Below, piece after piece: positions 16,748 to 25,543 of a stretch of DNA of 41,440 bases. The stretch comes from Bacteroidales bacterium. Lineage in GTDB: Bacteria; Bacteroidota; Bacteroidia; Bacteroidales; JAIPAP01. The notes beneath the pieces are model-generated. The model did not search any database, was not told the DNA's origin, and saw only the letters and a program-made list of their open reading frames with translations. The translations under genes and the position numbers were made by a program. The stretch covers positions 1 to 41,440 of the forward strand of contig JAIPAP010000022.1 in NCBI GenBank assembly GCA_021740045.1. The letters are read 5' to 3'. The stretch's first letter is position 1. The number at the start of each line of letters is the position of its first letter.

Positions 16748-19700
16748 TATTCACGGTGATTTTTCAGGTGTACAACTATGGTTTTACGAATGTATTGGCC
16801 TTCCTCACCGCATGCTTCAACCTTCAGCAGATCAACATTGCCTTCTTTTTGCATATATTCGGCCTTTTCCACTTTTGTTACAAGCTCCCCGGGATCATAT
16901 AGCCGGAGCTGATCTTTTTCCGCGGCCAGCATTTCTGTTTCAATGATGTATTGAGCTCCATCCAGGTAAGCATCGATAATGCGGATCCCTTTTGATTGAT
17001 AACCCGGCTTGGGATCGGATAAAGCAGGCAAAACGCTGATCCCCGGCTTATAGCTGATCTCCAGTTTATGCGATTGCTTCACCTCCAGGTTGACGCTAAC
17101 CTCTTCTAATTGCCGTTTTTGGTTGATTTGATATTCAAGGGGTTTTCCGTCGAATAAAACATGCTCAACCACAACACCTGGCTCCAGTGCAGGTTGAAAG
17201 TGAACTACAAGCGGATTATCCCCGGAATGATTCAGGGAATAAATTGCCTGTCCGTTTGTTTTGGTCAGCACCAGATGCATGCGGTGATCACCAACTGCAA
17301 TATTCTTCACCGTTACCGTATCCCAATCAAAAGGAAAACGGGGCGATAAGGACAAGGCATCTTCCGGGGCATCGGGTTGCAGGCCCAGCATACCTTCGAG
17401 GGCAGGCTGCAATACCATGGTTTCCGACCAGCATTGATGGCGGCATACGCCTGAGGGTTTGTATTCCTTTCCATGCAATACCTCTTCCACAAAGCCTTTG
17501 GCCCAGTGGCGGTAGACTTTCAGGTTATTCATTACATGGGCATGACCTTGTAACCAGCGATCCTGTTGATATTCAGCAAGAGCGGTCCAACCGGTATACA
17601 AAGGCCAGACACTTCCGGTATGATAACCCCTCGGATTAAAGTCAGGACTTGCTTCACTGATAATACGCACACCCCAATCGGCAGTGTAGTAATTGGAAGC
17701 CAGGTTATTTAAAACCTTTTGGGCTTTTCCGGGTTCGGCATCGGAAAAATAGGTGGGTATGGCCGGCATAATGGTTTGTGCCTGGTGGTAACTGCCGTCT
17801 TTGTACTTTCCATGATAATAGAACCCATGTTCTTCATCCCAGAATTCAGTATTGATGATGGCTATAACCTTTTCCGAATCGTTTCTGTATTTTTCAGCCA
17901 AAGCGGTTTTACCCAGTTTTGTTGCCATATATTCAGCTTGCTCCAGGGCTTCGGCCCAGCACCCTGCAAGATAAAGGGATGTGTGTGATCCGAATAAGCT
18001 GCCACCTTCCACCCAGCCATGCCCAACGTTGGTATTCTCTATCAAATGGTCACCGTCGGTATCGGTGGAATAGCAGAAATCAATGGCTTTTTCAATATGT
18101 GGCCAGCTGTTGCGGATAAACTCCAAATCACCGGAATGATGAAGGTATTTTCCGGCCAATACGATATAAAGCGGGGTGGCATCCGAGGCATCGTAATGCA
18201 CTACACCGGAGGTGGTCAGTTCATGGTATATCTTACCCGACAGATCCTGGTAATCCTGGTAAGTTTCCAAAATTCGTTTAACTTTATGAAAGTCCCCGTA
18301 ATCAAGCAAGGCATAACCGCTCCATTGCCCATCGCGGCCAAAATACCAGGCATAGCCCGGGCGTCCATTCACTTTATGCTCACCGTCCCAGCCACTGGCC
18401 GTTGTAGCATAGCCTGCAACAAGCGATGAAGCCACACCCGGAGTATTAACAAAAAAGCGATCCGAACCAACCACTGACCAGGCATAGCCTTCATTAAACA
18501 CTGCATCAGGACTTTCAATCATTAAGTGCTTGTTCAGCAGCTTTTTGCTATAGGATGCCATTGCTTTCAAAGGGTTTAGTGGATCAACCATCAATGCTTT
18601 AAAAGCATTATGGGCATCATTTAAACTTTGGGTTGAAGTGGAAATCATAACATCCATGTTATCATTCATTTCCAGGTTAAATGACGCAAGAGCATATAAT
18701 TGAAATTTGTCCGTTTTTGTGGTTACCACATGATCATCAAACGGCATTAATGAATCATATCGACCTATCCGGGTATCATAAGGTCGCTTATTCATACCCA
18801 ACACGCACACCTGATCTTCCAGCTTGTTCTTCCAGATAAACGCATTGAAAGCCGAATCCCAGGCATAGTCAATACCTTGAAGCACCTTTCCGGAGTATGG
18901 CCACATCAGCCTTAAGTTGCTTTTAAACCGGATAAATAATTCAGCCGGATATACTCCACGGTATTCGTAATGTACTGTCGATTTGGCATCAACAGGACAT
19001 ACCGAAACTATTTCTTTAAGGTATGCCCGACGAAAACGATAAAGCCTGGAGAAAGCCTCCGGCATAATTTCTACCTGCGGCTTTTCCTGATCAAGCCAAA
19101 AAATGGTATCGGCATAGGAAAAGCGGATACCCACTTCATAATCGCGCAAAGCCATAAAAGGATGTGCCCATATTTCCTCGATACCGCCCTTTTCGCGTCC
19201 CATGATCAACATCTGTTGCCCGGCTACGTCCCAAAAATTATCGGTAGCAAAGCGACGTTCCAGCTTTAATGCGGGTTTAGCTGTATTCCAGGTTTTGGCT
19301 GGAACAAGAGGAATTTTATCAAGGGACGGAGTAAATGATTGCACCTTTTGCTCTCCAAAATGCCAGTAATGCTCCCTTTTGTCTTTTTCCCTCCCGCCAA
19401 GGTATTGAAAAACATTCTGCATAAAGGTTTCAAGGTGAGGCCGGTTGTGATTACCGGCTGAAAAAGCCGTATAGGCACCAACAGCCAGTACCTTTCCTTT
19501 ACCGTATTTATATTCCACCATCAGTTTAGTCGATTCCCTGAGAAATATATAATCCCAATCAACGGCAATCACATTTCCGCTGGCAGGCATTTGGTCTTCG
19601 AAGAATCCATGTTGCCTTACTGTAGTATCACTGGTTGGTTTCCAAACATAAGCGCCTCCATAAAGCCCTTTAAACACAGGATGTGACTTAAAGGCATGCA

Positions 19701-20166
19701 ATCCCAGCTTGCGGCCGTAACCCGAATCCCTGGCTTCTTTTTGCCGGGTTTCAGGCTTGTTTTTTTCCAAGTCCAAATCCATCAGAAAGGGAAAGGCTTC
19801 AAGGGTAAGTAAAATATTCCCGCCTTTTCCGACATATTCTTTCAAGCGGTTAATATGCTCCTGTTTCCGGAAAACCGGCGGCATACCGGTGGTATCATTC
19901 CAATGAAACCAAATTAGATCTTGATTTTGAAGTCTTTTAGGAGCAGTAGTCAACTCATTCAGGGTGTATTTTTCAAAGGCGACCTCATCCAATTGTTTCA
20001 GATAATCAACGGCAGCCCTTAATTCCTTCTCAGCCTGGGGAGAAACATCTTCCGGATAGATCAAAGCAAGAGTTATTGTTTCATTACCGGCAAAAATATG
20101 TTGATTCAACCCCGACAATAACAAGCTTAAAATTATGGATTTCAGTAAAGTAAATCGATTGTTCAT
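16747..20166 (-). CDS. Large secreted multidomain glycosidase: GATase-like N-terminus plus six-hairpin catalytic domain
   Basis: A 1139-residue protein with a signal peptide (LLLSGLNQHIFAGN). Residues about 28-255 look like a flavodoxin/class I glutamine-amidotransferase-like (ThuA-type) domain, with LIWFHWND, GKGGNILLTLEAF and GKGKVLAVGAYTAF. A beta-rich region follows (about 290-560). Residues about 590-950 form an (alpha/alpha)6 six-hairpin domain of the amylo-alpha-1,6-glucosidase/GH15 type, with WYFGRDGQWSGY (near 606), VGHGWVEGGSLFG (near 715), HTGSVWPLYTGW (near 847) and CRHQCWSETMV. A C-terminal beta-sandwich closes the protein. It probably attacks an alpha-glucan or related alpha-glycoside; the exact activity is unknown. 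First gene of an apparent operon, coupled to the following GH63-like gene. Confidence 0.75.
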   Translation of the reverse strand: MNNRFTLLKSIILSLLLSGLNQHIFAGNETITLALIYPEDVSPQAEKELRAAVDYLKQLDEVAFEKYTLNELTTAPKRLQNQDLIWFHWNDTTGMPPVFRKQEHINRLKEYVGKGGNILLTLEAFPFLMDLDLEKNKPETRQKEARDSGYGRKLGLHAFKSHPVFKGLYGGAYVWKPTSDTTVRQHGFFEDQMPASGNVIAVDWDYIFLRESTKLMVEYKYGKGKVLAVGAYTAFSAGNHNRPHLETFMQNVFQYLGGREKDKREHYWHFGEQKVQSFTPSLDKIPLVPAKTWNTAKPALKLERRFATDNFWDVAGQQMLIMGREKGGIEEIWAHPFMALRDYEVGIRFSYADTIFWLDQEKPQVEIMPEAFSRLYRFRRAYLKEIVSVCPVDAKSTVHYEYRGVYPAELFIRFKSNLRLMWPYSGKVLQGIDYAWDSAFNAFIWKNKLEDQVCVLGMNKRPYDTRIGRYDSLMPFDDHVVTTKTDKFQLYALASFNLEMNDNMDVMISTSTQSLNDAHNAFKALMVDPLNPLKAMASYSKKLLNKHLMIESPDAVFNEGYAWSVVGSDRFFVNTPGVASSLVAGYATTASGWDGEHKVNGRPGYAWYFGRDGQWSGYALLDYGDFHKVKRILETYQDYQDLSGKIYHELTTSGVVHYDASDATPLYIVLAGKYLHHSGDLEFIRNSWPHIEKAIDFCYSTDTDGDHLIENTNVGHGWVEGGSLFGSHTSLYLAGCWAEALEQAEYMATKLGKTALAEKYRNDSEKVIAIINTEFWDEEHGFYYHGKYKDGSYHQAQTIMPAIPTYFSDAEPGKAQKVLNNLASNYYTADWGVRIISEASPDFNPRGYHTGSVWPLYTGWTALAEYQQDRWLQGHAHVMNNLKVYRHWAKGFVEEVLHGKEYKPSGVCRHQCWSETMVLQPALEGMLGLQPDAPEDALSLSPRFPFDWDTVTVKNIAVGDHRMHLVLTKTNGQAIYSLNHSGDNPLVVHFQPALEPGVVVEHVLFDGKPLEYQINQKRQLEEVSVNLEVKQSHKLEISYKPGISVLPALSDPKPGYQSKGIRIIDAYLDGAQYIIETEMLAAEKDQLRLYDPGELVTKVEKAEYMQKEGNVDLLKVEACGEEGQYIRKTIVVHLKNHRE

Positions 20167-20315
20167 GTAACAAAGCCTTTATAATTTCGTATTATAAATA
20201 TAGGGGATTTTCAGCATACTCCACTCAAATTACTGCCACCACTCAAAATTACTTGAATTTCTCGTTGAAAATCATTACCTTAATTGCTTAGTAATCACCC
20301 AAAAAACTTGTTGTT

Positions 20316-21056
20316 ATGAAACCTTTAAACATGCTAAACGTTCTGCTTTTCCTGTTGATACCCCCATTAATGGGGTACAGCCAGGTACAGCAACAATCGA
20401 ATGTCCGCAAGGGACAACGTCCCCAAAATCCCATTGTCATTCATGATGAAGATCAACCAATTGGTGGAGGAGGCGGTTATTTTAAACCGGATATTTGCCT
20501 TGAAGGTGAAGCCGGGAGTATCTACCTGAATGATGAATTTATCGAGGGCGCACTTACCCTGGAAAATGGCTCACAAATAGATGACTTAAGCTACCGTTAC
20601 AACCTGTATACCCAGCAAATGGAGTTCATTAAAGGAGAAGATTCACTAGCCCTGGCCAAGCCATCGGAAATAAGTGAATTACATTTTGATGATCATGTTT
20701 TTGTGTGGGAAAGATTTCTCACCAGGAAAGGGGAAATCAAATGTGGCTATTTTGAACTTCTTAGTGAAGGCAAAATCAACTTATTATTGCGGCGTCAAAT
20801 TGCCTACCATGTGAGTGCCGAATGTGATGGATTGGAACGGTTTACTCCTGATACCTATGTAAGGGTTAACTCGTTTTATTATCAACACGATGATCAGCCT
20901 GCACAAATGCTTAAGCCAAGGGAGCGCCGTTTAATGAAGCTTTTTTCCGATGAAAAGGAAACCATCAGGGGTTTTATGGTTAATAAAGCTATAGATGTTA
21001 ACCGTAAAGAAGACCTAATGAGGTTGTTTAGCTATTATAATGAGATTTGCGAATGA
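20316..21056 (+). CDS. Exported protein of unknown function
   Basis: A 246-residue protein with a signal peptide (MLNVLLFLLIPPLMGYSQ). The mature region has a glycine cluster (IGGGGGYFKPD) near 50 and then a domain with YNLYTQQMEFIKGEDSLAL, a pattern seen in many Bacteroidota exported proteins of unknown role; GYFELLSEGKINLLLRR suggests a beta-rich fold. The C-terminal part (KPRERRLMKLFSDEKETIRGF) is helical and charged. No lipobox and no T9SS sorting domain. It is divergent from the large glycosidase gene and 120 bp upstream of the radical SAM gene. I cannot assign a function. Confidence 0.7.
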   Translation: MKPLNMLNVLLFLLIPPLMGYSQVQQQSNVRKGQRPQNPIVIHDEDQPIGGGGGYFKPDICLEGEAGSIYLNDEFIEGALTLENGSQIDDLSYRYNLYTQQMEFIKGEDSLALAKPSEISELHFDDHVFVWERFLTRKGEIKCGYFELLSEGKINLLLRRQIAYHVSAECDGLERFTPDTYVRVNSFYYQHDDQPAQMLKPRERRLMKLFSDEKETIRGFMVNKAIDVNRKEDLMRLFSYYNEICE

Positions 21057-21176
21057 TCAGGCATCATTTTAATACATCTTGTATGAGAGTTGACATACTT
21101 TGGCGTTTTTGGTGCTGGGTATATGAAGAAATCTATTTGAGCGTTATCACCATAGATTCAATAAGAGCGGAACACT

Positions 21177-22115
21177 ATGCCACAATTAACTCTTCGCAGA
21201 GATGCCTATAAAAGATGTACCCTTTGTGCCCGACGATGCAAAGCTGACCGTACCCATACGGGCAGCGGTTATTGCCGCAGCACCGATACAGCCGGAATTG
21301 CTTCCGTTTGCCTGCATAGGGGCGAAGAACCCGTTTTAGGTGGTCAACAGGGTGTGTGTAATGTGTTTTTTGCGCACTGCAATCTGCAATGCGTCTATTG
21401 CCAAAATCACCAAATCAGTAGCAACGATATTGAACCGGTCATCTACCACCGAAACAATGAGCAGATCTTTACGGAAATAAAATCAATTCTCAACCAAGGT
21501 GTAACGGCTTTAGGATTTGTTTCTCCCACCCATTTTCTACCGCATGTTAAATACATCATCGAACAATTACGGCAGTCGGGTTATGAGCCGGTGACCATAT
21601 GGAATACCAATGCCTATGAGCCAGTTGATACCCTTAGGAGTCTCGAGGATTATATCGATATTTATTTACCCGATTTGAAATACATGGATTCGCACATAGC
21701 CTATCGGTATTCGGGTGCAAAGGATTACCCTGTAGTTGCAACAGCTGCCCTTAAGGAAATGTACCGGCAAAAAGGAGCCAATATCCGGTTTGATGACCGG
21801 GATGTGGCGACCGGTGGATTGATCATCAGGCATTTGATTCTGCCCAACAATATCCAAAACAGCCTTGAGGTTTTGCGCTTTATTGCTTTTGACCTCTCGC
21901 CCCGGACCCATATTTCCTTAATGGCTCAATACCATCCAATTGCCGGGCTGGAGAACTATCCCGAACTGCAAAGAACCATCAATCAAAAAGAATGGCAAAC
22001 AGTAGTGGCCGAAATGGAGGCCCTTGGAATGACACGGGGTTGGATACAATCATTCGACAGTGCCGGTTATTACAATCCCGATTTTGACAAGCATCATCCT
22101 TTTGAGTATGAATAA
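21177..22115 (+). CDS. Radical SAM protein, PflX/pyruvate-formate-lyase-activase-like
   Basis: A 312-residue radical SAM enzyme. The 4Fe-4S/SAM motif is CNLQCVYC (Cys68, Cys72, Cys75), giving the CxxxCxxC spacing. An N-terminal cysteine cluster (Cys14, Cys17, Cys21, Cys33; CTLCARRCKAD) matches the PflX-type group (COG1313), which resembles glycyl-radical enzyme activases but whose substrate is not firmly known. The PTHFLP and DIYLPDLKYMD motifs are typical of this group. No glycyl-radical enzyme is nearby. Cytoplasmic. It is flanked by an exported unknown and a sensor kinase, and the context does not clarify its target. Confidence 0.85.
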   Translation: MPQLTLRRDAYKRCTLCARRCKADRTHTGSGYCRSTDTAGIASVCLHRGEEPVLGGQQGVCNVFFAHCNLQCVYCQNHQISSNDIEPVIYHRNNEQIFTEIKSILNQGVTALGFVSPTHFLPHVKYIIEQLRQSGYEPVTIWNTNAYEPVDTLRSLEDYIDIYLPDLKYMDSHIAYRYSGAKDYPVVATAALKEMYRQKGANIRFDDRDVATGGLIIRHLILPNNIQNSLEVLRFIAFDLSPRTHISLMAQYHPIAGLENYPELQRTINQKEWQTVVAEMEALGMTRGWIQSFDSAGYYNPDFDKHHPFEYE

Positions 22116-22202
22116 TCGATAACACTGGCAAAAAGTGTTTGATCCTGATTAAAAATAACGCCTTATTTAGTACTTTTACACCATAAGAAAGATTAAGCCA
22201 CT

Positions 22203-24368
22203 ATGAAACAAGGTATTCGAATAATATTATGTTTGTTGATATGTGGGATGCTTTATGTCGATCAACTATCAGGACAAACGGCCCGTATCGACAGCCTTAA
22301 GCAAGCCATTGAAAAGGCCCAAGGAAAAGAGCAAGTTGAAATTCTCAATGAGCTCTCCGATGCAATGGCTAATTACGACCCGAATAAGGCACTTGAATAT
22401 GCTTCGAAAGCTGTGGATAAAGCAAAGCAAGTCGGCAACGAGCAGCTGGTTGCCGAATCGCATCAATCCGAGGCTTATGCTTATTATAAAATGGGTGATC
22501 TGAAAAATGCAATTCAAGCCAATGAGGCTGCTTTGAAAACTTACCGGGAACTGGATGATCAACAAAAAGTGGCTGAAGTCATCAATTCCATGGGAGCTTT
22601 ATACACCATGAAAGGTGACCTGGTTAAGGCCAAAGCACAGTTTGATAAAGCTTTAGCCTTGAACCAGGAACTTGGAAATGATGACCGGATCCCGAGTATT
22701 TTAATGAATATCGGGGTGATTTATAAAAAGCAGAGCCGCTATGAGATGGCGCTGGAAAACTTCACAAAAGCCCTTGAGCAATTTGATGAGAATGACAGCC
22801 TTTCAATGGGCAATGCCTACGCCAATATAGGTAATGTGTATGGAAAGTTGGATGAACACACCAAAGCGATCAATATGTTTCAAATGGCTTCCGATATCTT
22901 TGATGCAATAGGCAATAAAAGGGCTTACGCCAAAACCATAAGCAATATTGGTACTACCTATATGGGCATGGATGAACATGACAGAGCCCGTGCCTACTTA
23001 AACGAAGCCAAAAGATTATATGAAGAAATGGGCGCCCAACGAGCCATGGGAAAGATCATATTCAACCTGGCTAACATCGAGAACACCCAGGATAATTATG
23101 AAAAAGCCCTCAAGCATTGTCAGAATGCCCTTTCACATTACCGCAATAATGATAACAAGCTGGGGCAAGTACAATCAAATGTATTGATCGGGATCATTTA
23201 CCTTAGCCAGGATAAACTGCAAAAAGCCGAAAGCTCCTATAATAAAGCCATGCAGATAATGAAAGAAGCAAAGCAGGATTACCTGGAAGAGAAGGGACGT
23301 ATCCACAATGGATTATCACAGATATATGAAAAACGCGAGCAATACCAAAAAGCACTTAATGAATATAAAGCTTATCATCATATAAGGGATAGTATTGATG
23401 AGCAAATGACGTCTGATAAGATAGCCGAGTTGCAATCGAAATTTCAGTATTCGGAACTGGAAAAAGAAAATGAACAGTTAAAAGCCGACAACCTGGCGAA
23501 AAACCTGTCATTGACCAAAAAGCGAAATGAACAAAACCGGTTACTGATTGCCCTGTTGGTAGTACTGCTCTTTGTTGTGTTACTTTTATACTGGTATTTC
23601 TCAAAACGAAAGGCTACCCATATACTTTCGAGGAAAAACAAAGAAATCGAACACCAGAAAAAGGAACTCGAAAAAGCTAATGCAACCAAGGATAAGTTCT
23701 TTTCCATCATTGCCCATGATCTTAAAACACCCTTCAATTCGATTATTGGCTTCGCCGAATTACTCGATGATGAATTTGAATCCCTAAGCGACAACGAAAA
23801 GAAAGAATATATCAAGAACATCCGACATTCTTCCGAGCTTATGCTTGACCTGCTTGAGAATCTCCTGGTATGGTCGCGCGATCAGCAAGGCCGCATCGAA
23901 TGGGCGCCTGAGGATTTTCATTTAAAAGAATTGGTGGACTATACCCGGGAATTGCTGAAAAACCAGGCTAAAAACAAAGGCATCAAACTGAATACATCCC
24001 TACAGGATGATCTGATTGTTTATGCAGATAAAAGTATGATATCAACGGTTTTGCGCAACCTGGTGAGTAATGCCATCAAATTCACCGGCCGGGATGGAAA
24101 AGTGAACATCCAAGGACATATTATCGATAATCAAGCACAAGTAACTGTGTCGGATACCGGAATGGGTATGTCAGAAGACGTTAGAAAACATCTTTTCGAC
24201 GAACACCAGGACATCCGAAGCAACGGTACCGAAAATGAAAAAGGCACCGGCTTGGGATTGATGCTGGCTAAAGAGTTTGTGGAGAAAAATGGGGGGACTA
24301 TAAAGGTAGAAAGTAAAGAGGGAAATGGAAGCGATTTTATTTTCACGCTTCCCCTGGCTAATGGCTAG
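22203..24368 (+). CDS. Tetratricopeptide-repeat sensor histidine kinase
   Basis: A 721-residue membrane sensor kinase. Order: signal peptide (about 1-24), seven or eight TPR repeats in the periplasm (about 28-400, e.g. ALEYASKAVDKAKQVG, AYANIGNVYGKLDEHTKAI), a coiled coil (about 405-440), one membrane segment (RLLIALLVVLLFVVLLLYW, about 445-464), a second short coiled coil, HisKA with the phosphorylation site His505 in FSIIAHDLKTPF, and HATPase with N box LVSNAIKF, G1 DTGMGM and G2 GTGLGL. No response regulator or DNA-binding domain is fused and none is encoded nearby, so its partner is elsewhere. Its last 4 bases overlap the end of the convergent deaminase gene. Confidence 0.92.
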   Translation: MKQGIRIILCLLICGMLYVDQLSGQTARIDSLKQAIEKAQGKEQVEILNELSDAMANYDPNKALEYASKAVDKAKQVGNEQLVAESHQSEAYAYYKMGDLKNAIQANEAALKTYRELDDQQKVAEVINSMGALYTMKGDLVKAKAQFDKALALNQELGNDDRIPSILMNIGVIYKKQSRYEMALENFTKALEQFDENDSLSMGNAYANIGNVYGKLDEHTKAINMFQMASDIFDAIGNKRAYAKTISNIGTTYMGMDEHDRARAYLNEAKRLYEEMGAQRAMGKIIFNLANIENTQDNYEKALKHCQNALSHYRNNDNKLGQVQSNVLIGIIYLSQDKLQKAESSYNKAMQIMKEAKQDYLEEKGRIHNGLSQIYEKREQYQKALNEYKAYHHIRDSIDEQMTSDKIAELQSKFQYSELEKENEQLKADNLAKNLSLTKKRNEQNRLLIALLVVLLFVVLLLYWYFSKRKATHILSRKNKEIEHQKKELEKANATKDKFFSIIAHDLKTPFNSIIGFAELLDDEFESLSDNEKKEYIKNIRHSSELMLDLLENLLVWSRDQQGRIEWAPEDFHLKELVDYTRELLKNQAKNKGIKLNTSLQDDLIVYADKSMISTVLRNLVSNAIKFTGRDGKVNIQGHIIDNQAQVTVSDTGMGMSEDVRKHLFDEHQDIRSNGTENEKGTGLGLMLAKEFVEKNGGTIKVESKEGNGSDFIFTLPLANG

Positions 24369-24841
24369 TATGGAATTTCTTTAACGGAATTTTTCCAGCG
24401 TTTGAATGCATCGCGGGCTTCCTCCTGCATTATTTGTATCCCTTTTATTGATCGCTCATGGGGTTGGCGGGGAAGTTCTTTATAAATATATGAATCATCA
24501 AATCCTGCATCAGCAGCATCATCGCGGGTGGCAGCATAATAATATTTGCCGGGACGAGCCCAATAAATAGCGCCCAGGCACATCGGACATGGTTCGCATG
24601 AAGCATATATCTCGCAATTTTCGAGCTGGTAGGTACCCAAAACTTCACAGGCTTTTCTTATGGCCACAATCTCCGCATGAGCAGTGGGGTCATTATCGGA
24701 TAACACCCGGTTGCCGGCCTCGGCAATGATCTTTCCGTCTTTTACCACCACAGCACCAAACGGGCCGCCGTTCATTTTTTCAACATTGTTGGCGGCCAGT
24801 TCTATGGCTCTGCTCATAAACTTCTTCTGTTCTTCGCTCAT
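24365..24841 (-). CDS. Nucleoside/nucleobase deaminase, probably guanine deaminase
   Basis: A 158-residue zinc-dependent deaminase of the cytidine-deaminase-like fold. Zinc and catalytic residues are visible: His55 and Glu57 in TAHAEI, and Cys85 and Cys88 in SCEPCPMC. The GAIYWARP, DAADAGFDDSYIYKEL and TYQLENCEIY stretches match Bacillus GuaD-type guanine deaminases rather than TadA, so conversion of guanine to xanthine is the best guess. Cytoplasmic. It starts 6 bp after the aat stop codon, likely in the same transcript. Its end overlaps the end of the convergent histidine kinase gene by 4 bp. Confidence 0.85.
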   Translation of the reverse strand: MSEEQKKFMSRAIELAANNVEKMNGGPFGAVVVKDGKIIAEAGNRVLSDNDPTAHAEIVAIRKACEVLGTYQLENCEIYASCEPCPMCLGAIYWARPGKYYYAATRDDAADAGFDDSYIYKELPRQPHERSIKGIQIMQEEARDAFKRWKNSVKEIPY

Positions 24842-24847
24842 TTCAAT

Positions 24848-25543
24848 CTATTCATTAAAATTCCATGAACCCCGCTTGGTGGGGTAGCTCAAGGCTGTTT
24901 CCAGTTTTTGTAAAAATTGTCGCCTATCCATTAATTCGCCACCCATCCGTTTCATATGACCGGTTTCCACCTGTGAATCGATCAAGTGAAAATCCCATGA
25001 TTTTAAGGCTTTGCAAAGGTAATACAAAGCCACCTTGGAGGCATCAGGCTTAAGATGAAACATCGATTCGCCAAAGAACATTTTTCCCAGTGATACCCCA
25101 TACAAGCCACCCACCAATTCATGGTTAAAGTAAGTTTCTACCGAATGGGCATAGCCTTCCTTGTGAAAACGGTTGTAAGCTTGCTTCATATCTTCGGTTA
25201 TCCAGGTTCCATGCTGCCACGGACGCGGTACCCTGGCACATTGGTTGATCACTTCCTTAAAGTTGTGGTCGAATTTCACAGTGATCTGGCTGTTGTTCAG
25301 GGAAGCCCGCAAGCTCTTACTAACTTTCATTTTTTCAGGATACAGAACCATCCTGGGTGCGGGGCTCCACCAAAGTAACGGAAATCCATCTTCATACCAG
25401 GGAAATATCCCCTTACGATAAGCTTCTAAGAGCCTTGGTATGGTCAGGTTTCCGCCAACAGCTACTAAACCCTCTTCATCCGCAGCATCTTCAACAGAAG
25501 GAAATTCCATTTGTTCATCCAGCAAATAAACAGGCCCACTCAT
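24848..25543 (-). CDS. aat: Leucyl/phenylalanyl-tRNA--protein transferase
   Basis: A 231-residue aminoacyl-transferase that attaches Leu or Phe from charged tRNA to proteins with N-terminal Arg or Lys, marking them for ClpS/ClpAP in the N-end rule. Signature segments: FPSVEDAADEEGLVAVGG, YRKGIFPWYEDGFPLLWWSP (about 43-62), PRPWQHGTWITEDM and YGVSLGKMFFGESMF. Length is normal. Its ATG overlaps the stop codon of the preceding deiminase-like gene (ATGA), which implies translational coupling to an exported protein of unrelated function. The guanine-deaminase-like gene follows at 6 bp. Confidence 0.95.
   Translation of the reverse strand: MSGPVYLLDEQMEFPSVEDAADEEGLVAVGGNLTIPRLLEAYRKGIFPWYEDGFPLLWWSPAPRMVLYPEKMKVSKSLRASLNNSQITVKFDHNFKEVINQCARVPRPWQHGTWITEDMKQAYNRFHKEGYAHSVETYFNHELVGGLYGVSLGKMFFGESMFHLKPDASKVALYYLCKALKSWDFHLIDSQVETGHMKRMGGELMDRRQFLQKLETALSYPTKRGSWNFNE

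Noticed and set aside
22121-22139. AACACT/AGTGTT hairpin after the radical SAM gene as a terminator
   Set aside because: The stem has only 6 bp, is AT-rich, and is followed by a short T run broken by GA, so it is too weak to call.
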